Part shown: positions 59,245 through 64,000 of the stretch, piece after piece
How the letters are laid out: the number at the start of each line of letters is the position of its first letter
Numbering within the stretch: position 1 is the first letter of the stretch
Assembly: GCA_012960035.1 (NCBI GenBank)
Contig: DUBZ01000070.1
Coordinates: 39,102 to 103,101 of the forward strand
DNA length: 64,000 nucleotides
Direction of reading: 5' to 3'
From: Myxococcales bacterium
GTDB lineage: Bacteria; Myxococcota_A; UBA9160; UBA4427
The notes under the pieces: model-generated
What the model was told of the DNA's origin: nothing
Database searches by the model: none
Seen by the model: the letters and a program-made list of their open reading frames with translations, nothing else
Made by a program: the position numbers and the translations under genes

Positions 59245-59484
59245 TTGGCGCGAGACGATCTTATTCAGGCCACCGGCAGTGTCGACAAGATTCTGGGCGG
59301 CGGTCGTTATCAAATTACTCTTGAGTCCGGGCAGCAAGTCACGGCTCAGTTGTCCGGTCGAATGCGCCGATTTCGCATCCGTGTGATCCCAGGTGACCGC
59401 GTGACCGTCGGCCTTTCGCCGTACGATCCCACTCATGGTTTCATTACCTTTCGCTTGCGCGAAGGGCAGGCCGGTCCCGGCTGA
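59245..59484 (+). CDS. infA: Translation initiation factor IF-1
   Basis: 79 residues from a TTG at 59245; the frame extends upstream but the IF-1 sequence begins ARDDLIQATGSVDKILGGGR. The OB-fold has YQITLESGQQVTAQLSGRMR, RFRIRVIPGDRVTVGLSPYD and THGFITFR. It is slightly longer than the normal 72 residues through a C-terminal LREGQAGPG extension. GGGGGAGA lies upstream of the TTG. IF-1 blocks the ribosomal A site at initiation. Confidence 0.93.
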   Translation: MARDDLIQATGSVDKILGGGRYQITLESGQQVTAQLSGRMRRFRIRVIPGDRVTVGLSPYDPTHGFITFRLREGQAGPG

Positions 59485-59718
59485 AATGAGGCGGGCCTGT
59501 TGCGACGTGTCGCACGCCCCCAGCAAGTTCCCGGTTCTGTTGTCCCGTTCTTCATCGTTGGCCGATCCCCTTCGGTCACCACGTTTGGCCCATGACCGAT
59601 GGCCCTTGGCTGTAGGTTGAGTCGATCCTCCGGGGCCATGGCCTGGACCGGTGGCCAGGACCTATGCTGAAATACGAGAGTGAACCCGCGCAGCGCATCA
59701 AGGTGGGCGGAATTCGGC

Positions 59719-60381
59719 ATGAATTCAAATCCTAATTTCATCACCGTCCTCCTTCTCAAACTGATTCAAGTTTGGGACCGGGGGCGTCTGTTGCGACGCG
59801 TGCGCAATTGCCCAGGGCTGCAAATCGACGCGAGCGTGAGCAGTAACTTTGCTACCGCGAAGTTCGATCTCGCTCCAGACGCGCAACTTGTGATCGGCCC
59901 GGGGGTCGTGACGGAACGCATTCGCGAAGGCGTCCGTTTCGAAATCGGCGCCGGCGCGTCGGTTGTTGTCGAAGAAGGAGCGTGGCTGCGAACCGACATC
60001 GCACCGGTGTTTCTCCGCGCGGCGCCGGGTGCTCGCATCGTGGTCGGGCGCGAGTCTCAACTCAGCGCGTGCATGCTGACGGCAAAGACCGAAATCACCG
60101 TGGGTCGAAACGTCTTGATCGGGATGGGGACGCGGATCTTTGATTCGGATCAACATGCGGTCGATGTCGCTCACCCGGAAGTCTCGCTGCCTGTCCATGT
60201 AGAAGACTACGCGTGGATCGCGGCCGACGTCACCGTATTGCGTGGGGTGACCGTGGGCACGGGCAGCGTGGTGGGGACCCGCTCCTTGGTTCGAAGTTCG
60301 GTCGAACCCCACACCGTTGTTTCTGGCGTGCCGGCCAAGCTCTATGGCAAGGTTGGCGACCGTACCGGGCTCGACCGTTAG
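59719..60381 (+). CDS. Left-handed beta-helix (hexapeptide) acyltransferase
   Basis: 220 residues from the ATG at 59719. After a hydrophobic start (FITVLLLKLIQVW) come hexapeptide repeats that build a beta-helix: ARIVVGRESQLSACMLTAKT, EITVGRNVLIGMGTRIFDSD, then YAWIAADVTVLRGVTVGTGS, VVGTRSLVRSSVEPHTVVSG and VPAKL. Those last segments match the WbbJ/LbH acetyltransferase type, which moves acetyl from acetyl-CoA onto sugar hydroxyls; the catalytic His is probably the one in SDQHAVDVAHPEV. It probably O-acetylates a surface glycan precursor. Monocistronic or first in a short run of three plus-strand genes. Confidence 0.87.
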   Translation: MNSNPNFITVLLLKLIQVWDRGRLLRRVRNCPGLQIDASVSSNFATAKFDLAPDAQLVIGPGVVTERIREGVRFEIGAGASVVVEEGAWLRTDIAPVFLRAAPGARIVVGRESQLSACMLTAKTEITVGRNVLIGMGTRIFDSDQHAVDVAHPEVSLPVHVEDYAWIAADVTVLRGVTVGTGSVVGTRSLVRSSVEPHTVVSGVPAKLYGKVGDRTGLDR

Positions 60382-60461
60382 GCCATCGCCCGCGTCCGCT
60401 CGATGTAAGGTGCACAGTAAGCTGGACATGGAAAGCCAACCGAAATAGGAGTCAGCGCCCG

Positions 60462-61385
60462 ATGTCCTTGCGTCTCGCAATCTTTGGCCAAGCGCCCTTT
60501 GGACGAGAAGTCACCGAAAAGCTCGCAAAGGCGGGACACGAGATTGCTGCGGTCTATGCACCGCCAGGAGGAGCTCGCCCGGACCCGCTCGCTACGCTCG
60601 CCGAAGAAAACGACTGGGCCCTGTTTCGTTATAAGCGCTTTCGCAACAAAGGCGTCGCGATTCCCGAGATCGTCGACGAGTACCGCGCACTCAACGTCGA
60701 CTTGAACGTGCTTCCGTTTACCACGGCAATCTTGCCGAGCGAAATTACCGACGCGGCCGCGCATGGGTCGTTGTGTTTTCATCCTTCGCTGCTCCCGGCG
60801 TTTCGAGGGGGCGCAGCGCTTGCTTGGCAGATCATGCTTGGCGCAAGCGAGAGCGGTGTCAGCGTTTTCAAGGTGACGGATGGTGTCGATGCCGGTCCGT
60901 TGGTGGTGCAGCGCGGCGGCGTCGCGATCGAGGCGACCGACACCATGGCATCGCTCTACTTCGACAAGCTTTTCCCCATCGGCGTTGAGGCGATGTTGGA
61001 AGCGGTCGCTGCGGTGGCCGCTGGCACCGCCCGATTCACCGAACAAAGCACGCACGGGGTGAGCGAGCAGGGGCTTGTCCGGGACGCGGACGCCCGCATT
61101 GATTGGTCGGCCTCGGCGATCGACATCGACCGAAAAATTCGCGGATGCGATCCCTCGCCGGGCGCCATCGCGGAATGGAACGGGCAACAAGTTCGTTTGT
61201 TTGGCGCAGCGCTGGGCGACGAAGCATCGGGTCGCACGCCCGGGTCGATCCTCGCGGTTGACGATGGCGCGGTTCAGATTGCTTGCGGAGCCGGCAGTGT
61301 GCGCGTCGCAAAAATGCGCGGAGACGACGGCAAGAAACGCTCGGCCGCAGAGTTTGGATTGAGGCAGGATGACAAACTGTCTTAA
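60462..61385 (+). CDS. Formyltransferase family protein (10-formyl-THF-dependent, ALDH1L-domain-like)
   Basis: 307 residues from the ATG at 60462. It begins with LAIFGQAPFGREVTEKLAKA and carries the catalytic block CFHPSLLPAFRGGAALAWQI (His in HPSLLP, the family's formyl-binding motif), then SGVSVFKVTDGVDAGPLVVQ and a C-terminal formyl-transferase domain (RIDWSASAIDIDRKIRGCDP, PGAIAEWNGQQVRLFGAAL). The wording lies closer to the hydrolase domain of mammalian 10-formyl-THF dehydrogenase than to Fmt, which is already encoded at 36975. It may hydrolyse or transfer formyl in one-carbon metabolism. The next gene overlaps or lies within 13 bases, suggesting an operon. Confidence 0.85.
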   Translation: MSLRLAIFGQAPFGREVTEKLAKAGHEIAAVYAPPGGARPDPLATLAEENDWALFRYKRFRNKGVAIPEIVDEYRALNVDLNVLPFTTAILPSEITDAAAHGSLCFHPSLLPAFRGGAALAWQIMLGASESGVSVFKVTDGVDAGPLVVQRGGVAIEATDTMASLYFDKLFPIGVEAMLEAVAAVAAGTARFTEQSTHGVSEQGLVRDADARIDWSASAIDIDRKIRGCDPSPGAIAEWNGQQVRLFGAALGDEASGRTPGSILAVDDGAVQIACGAGSVRVAKMRGDDGKKRSAAEFGLRQDDKLS

Positions 61386-61398
61386 CGAGGGCGCCCAT

Positions 61399-62121
61399 AT
61401 GACGCCCGAAGCGGTTGGGCTTGGCACTGTCCTCGCGAAGTCAGGCCTCAATGTGGCTGCTGCGATGGGCGCCGAGCCATACGACGCGCTTGTGTCTGCG
61501 CCGTGGAAGACCGCGTCGTTGCTCCCCACTGCGACCACGGTGTACGTGATCGGTTCCGGTGGAAGTGACTTCTACCACGCGGCGCTTGCGGCCTGTCCCG
61601 ATTCCGACCATCCCCTCGACGACTACTGCGAAGCTTCGATGGCGCGGTTGGTTTCAGGGCTCGAAGCCCGGGGTGTCGCTTGCCGCGCCTTGTTTTATTG
61701 GCAGCGGCTGGGAGAACATCCCGACGAGCGCGGAGAGTTTGCGGACTTCGTCGCGATCGCTCGCGGGGCGGGGTTGGGCGCATCGAGTCGCCTGGGTCTG
61801 CTGCTGCATGCGCACTTTGGACCGTGGTTCGCGATCCGCGCATTGCTTGTCAGCGACCAATCGAGTCCCGCGCTTACGTCTCCCGATCCCGCATTCGACC
61901 CTTGTCGCGGATGTGAAGCCCCGTGCGTTTCCGCCTGCCACGGTGATGCGGTCGGACAGGGAGTCTTTGCCGGCCACCAATGCGCGAGCACGCGTCAAAG
62001 TGATTCTCGCTGCGCGAGTCGCTGTGATGCCCGGCTCGCGTGCCCGGTAGGCAAAGCGCATGGCTATTCGCCGTCGGTGTTGGCCCACCACATGACCGCT
62101 CATTTTCGCGAGCTTCCGTAA
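61399..62121 (+). CDS. Fe-S cluster protein with QueG-like cysteine motif
   Basis: 240 residues from the ATG at 61399; an ATG at 61369, overlapping the formyltransferase, is an alternative start. Order: an N-terminal alpha/beta part (TTVYVIGSGGSDFYHAALAA), a middle resembling the substrate part of QueG-like proteins (VAIARGAGLGASSRLGLLLH, GPWFAIRALLVSDQ), and a cluster motif FDPCRGCEAPCVSACHGDAV, a CxxCxxxCxxxC pattern. A second run of Cys follows (HQCASTR, RCASRCDARLACPVG). It lacks the second ferredoxin cluster and cobalamin-binding features of QueG. Coupled to a formyltransferase; role unknown. Confidence 0.7.
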   Translation: MTPEAVGLGTVLAKSGLNVAAAMGAEPYDALVSAPWKTASLLPTATTVYVIGSGGSDFYHAALAACPDSDHPLDDYCEASMARLVSGLEARGVACRALFYWQRLGEHPDERGEFADFVAIARGAGLGASSRLGLLLHAHFGPWFAIRALLVSDQSSPALTSPDPAFDPCRGCEAPCVSACHGDAVGQGVFAGHQCASTRQSDSRCASRCDARLACPVGKAHGYSPSVLAHHMTAHFRELP

Positions 62122-62498
62122 TCTCGACATGCCCCGTGGGGTAGGGCATGAGATCCGCAGCCGAAAGATTTGGGGCTGCTGGAAAAACCTTTGACATCTC
62201 GCTAGATTGCGCGGCCACTAAGTTCCAGACGCGACTCAGACCATCCCCGAAATGCAACTGGAAAGTTTCAGCGGCTCCGACCGGTAGCCGAATATGTTCC
62301 CCACTCAGCGGAAACTCAATAGCGGTTCGTCGCAACAGCAAGATCCGATTTTGCGTGGCATCTACGTTGTAGATCGTTGTAGTTCATTCAAGTTCGGCCG
62401 AGTTTGTTCTAGCAAGACGACCACGACGCCACAGCACCATCAGCGAATCATAAAACAGCTGCGAGCAGCACAAATCAAAGCCAACGGAAGGCAAGACA
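62122..62498. other. Leader region of the EF-G gene
   Basis: 377 bases without a supported gene. A hairpin CATGCCC/GGGCATG (62128-62150) right after the Fe-S gene could end its transcript, though no T-run follows. Further on, the sequence is AT-richer and probably holds the EF-G promoter. Confidence 0.45.
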
Positions 62499-64000
62499 AT
62501 GTTCAGCGACCTGTCCACAATCAGAAACATCGGAATCAGTGCCCACATCGACTCCGGCAAGACGACGCTCACCGAGCGCATTCTCTATTACACCGGAATG
62601 ATTCACGCGATTCACGAAGTCCGAGGGAAGGACGAAGTTGGCGCGGTGATGGACTCGATGGAACTCGAGCGTGAGCGCGGTATTACGATCGCATCCGCTG
62701 CGACGCATTGTGTTTGGGACGACCACAATATCAACATTATTGACACGCCTGGCCATGTTGACTTCACGATCGAAGTTGAACGCGCGCTGCGTGTGCTCGA
62801 TGGCGCGGTTTTGATTCTGTGCGGCGTCGCCGGCGTTCAGTCGCAGTCGATGACCGTTGATCGTCAGATGAAGCGGTACAACGTTCCGCGCATCGCGTTC
62901 ATCAACAAGCTCGACCGCTCGGGCGCGAACCCGGCCAAGATTACCGGTCAGCTTCGTGAGAAGCTCAGCCACAACGCGGTCATGATGCAGCTGCCGATCG
63001 GCCTTGAGGCGGACTTCAACGGCGTTGTCGACCTGATCACGATGAAGGCGATCTATTACGAAGGCGACAATGGCGAGAACATCGTCGAAAAAGACATCCC
63101 GGAAGCGATGCAGGCAGAAGCCGAAACCGCTCGCGAAGAGATGCTCGACGCGGTCTCCATGTTCAGCGATGAACTCATGGAAGCCATTCTCGAAGAAAAA
63201 GTGACCGAAGAATTGATCCACCCCGCAGTGCGCGCTGGCGTGCTTTCGTTGAGTTTGACCCCGGTTTATCTCGGTTCGGCCTACAAGAACAAGGGTGTCC
63301 AGACGCTGCTCAATGCAGTCAACAGGTACTTGCCGGCCCCGACGGACATCGAGAACACGGGCGTCGACCTCGACAACGATGAAGCCGAAGTGATCATCGA
63401 GTCCGATCTTGAAAAGTCGACCGTCGCGCTGGCGTTCAAGCTCGAAGATGGTCGATATGGCCAGCTCACGTACGTACGCGTCTACCAAGGCACGCTCAGG
63501 AAGGGCTCGTCGATTATTAATTCGCGTACCGGTAAGAAGCACAAAGTCGGCCGTCTCGTGCGCATGCACTCGAACGAAATGCAGGACATCGAGGACGCCG
63601 GTTGCGGCGACATCGTCGCGCTGTTCGGCATCGACTGCGCTTCCGGTGACACCTTTACCGACGGCAAGCTCAATTATGCAATGAGTTCAATGCATGTTCC
63701 GGACCCGGTGATCTCGCTTTCGATCAAGCCGAAGGACCAGAGCTCCCAGGACAACATGGGCAAGGCACTCGGTCGCTTCGTCCGCGAGGACCCGACGTTC
63801 CGCGCAGGCGTGGACCCGGAGAGCAACGAAACGGTGATCTCCGGCATGGGCGAACTTCACCTCGAAGTGTACGTGGAGCGCATGCTTCGCGAATACAAAT
63901 GCGAAGTCGAAACCGGTGCACCCCAGGTGGCGTACCGCGAGACGATCTCGCGCAAGGCTGAGTTCACCTATACGCACAAGAAGCAGACCGGTGGTTCGGG
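62499..64000 (+). CDS. fusA: Elongation factor G, spd/mitochondrial EFG1 type (partial)
   Basis: 500 codons from the ATG at 62499; the gene runs off the right edge. G motifs: [20 protein letters not shown] (G1; AHIDSGKTT with Ser where canonical EF-G has Ala), [17 protein letters not shown] (G2), [20 protein letters not shown] (G3), [12 protein letters not shown] (G4). The wording [20 protein letters not shown] and [20 protein letters not shown] is that of spdEFG1, the close relative of mitochondrial EFG1 in spirochaetes, planctomycetes and delta-lineages, which translocates the ribosome but does not recycle it. [20 protein letters not shown] is in the C-terminal part. A separate EF-G2 would be expected elsewhere in the genome. 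Confidence 0.95.
   Translation, partial: MFSDLSTIRNIGISAHIDSGKTTLTERILYYTGMIHAIHEVRGKDEVGAVMDSMELERERGITIASAATHCVWDDHNINIIDTPGHVDFTIEVERALRVLDGAVLILCGVAGVQSQSMTVDRQMKRYNVPRIAFINKLDRSGANPAKITGQLREKLSHNAVMMQLPIGLEADFNGVVDLITMKAIYYEGDNGENIVEKDIPEAMQAEAETAREEMLDAVSMFSDELMEAILEEKVTEELIHPAVRAGVLSLSLTPVYLGSAYKNKGVQTLLNAVNRYLPAPTDIENTGVDLDNDEAEVIIESDLEKSTVALAFKLEDGRYGQLTYVRVYQGTLRKGSSIINSRTGKKHKVGRLVRMHSNEMQDIEDAGCGDIVALFGIDCASGDTFTDGKLNYAMSSMHVPDPVISLSIKPKDQSSQDNMGKALGRFVREDPTFRAGVDPESNETVISGMGELHLEVYVERMLREYKCEVETGAPQVAYRETISRKAEFTYTHKKQTGGS

Noticed and set aside
60378..61538. 386-codon minus-strand frame across the formyltransferase
   Set aside because: It is the shadow of a gene with clear catalytic motifs on the plus strand; no family resemblance.
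62475..63569. Long minus-strand open frame (364 codons) in the EF-G region
   Set aside because: It is antisense to EF-G, whose codons show clear family motifs on the plus strand. Long antisense frames are common in GC-rich DNA.

Overview
The window is a gene-dense stretch of a GC-rich bacterial chromosome, best placed among the former Deltaproteobacteria (Myxococcota or a neighbouring uncultivated lineage). The pointers are a near-canonical MglA/MglB pair (44672-45768), an EF-G of the spd/mitochondrial EFG1 type at the right edge, a GreA/RecR/YbaB/DnaX/SRP RNA core, and a large set of acyl-CoA enzymes typical of marine and soil delta-lineage bacteria. I assign no genus. Genes lie on both strands in short operons, often joined by 4-base stop/start overlaps.

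Layout. 1-2.2 kb: a broken cheR, an SH3-domain membrane protein and a small secreted protein. 2.2-16.2 kb: a lipid/CoA district with class III CoA-transferases, a tandem crotonase protein, an acyl-CoA ligase, an amidohydrolase, a nitronate monooxygenase, an MBL-fold enzyme, an SDR, two adjacent acyl-CoA dehydrogenases and a SnoaL-like protein. 16.2-19.7 kb: a polytopic glycosyltransferase and a long-form GAPDH. 19.9-27.3 kb: a patchwork with flagellin remnants, a GST, a cold-shock protein, an MBOAT/SGNH acylation pair, a phosphatase, a Rieske protein and a broken HDOD-GGDEF gene. 27.7-31.2 kb: an SDR, a carboxyltransferase and a class II aldolase. 31.3-34.6 kb: tRNA-Asn, greA, a CPBP protease, RidA, an orphan protein, a direct repeat and tRNA-Pro.

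34.8-49.9 kb is mainly housekeeping. One minus-strand operon holds def-fmt-rsmB-rpe, with priA just upstream. A spermidine-synthase-like protein, a glutaredoxin/A-type fusion, a second nitronate monooxygenase, mglB-mglA, dnaX-ybaB-recR, the SRP RNA and a second peptide deformylase follow. 50-56.3 kb holds a SMI1/KNR4 protein, a lipoprotein, an epimerase with a zinc-finger tail, an ECF sigma/anti-sigma operon with a secreted protein, and a histone-H1-like DNA-binding protein. 56.6-64 kb holds metX, an SDR, tRNA-Ser, infA, a hexapeptide acyltransferase, a formyltransferase overlapping or abutting an Fe-S protein gene, and the start of an EF-G gene.

Working together: the lipid genes suggest uptake and oxidation of branched or cyclic acids through CoA thioesters, with heteromeric acyl-CoA dehydrogenases possible. 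The most striking pattern is decay of motility and second-messenger genes. A cheR without its N-terminal domain and with a frameshift, two separate flagellin C-terminal fragments (one still followed by a strong terminator), and an HDOD-GGDEF gene with an in-frame stop and a deletion together suggest that this lineage lost flagellar motility. No convincing new defence or mobile system was found. The best candidates for undescribed biology are the protein fusions, the dnaX G-run, and the formyltransferase/Fe-S pair.
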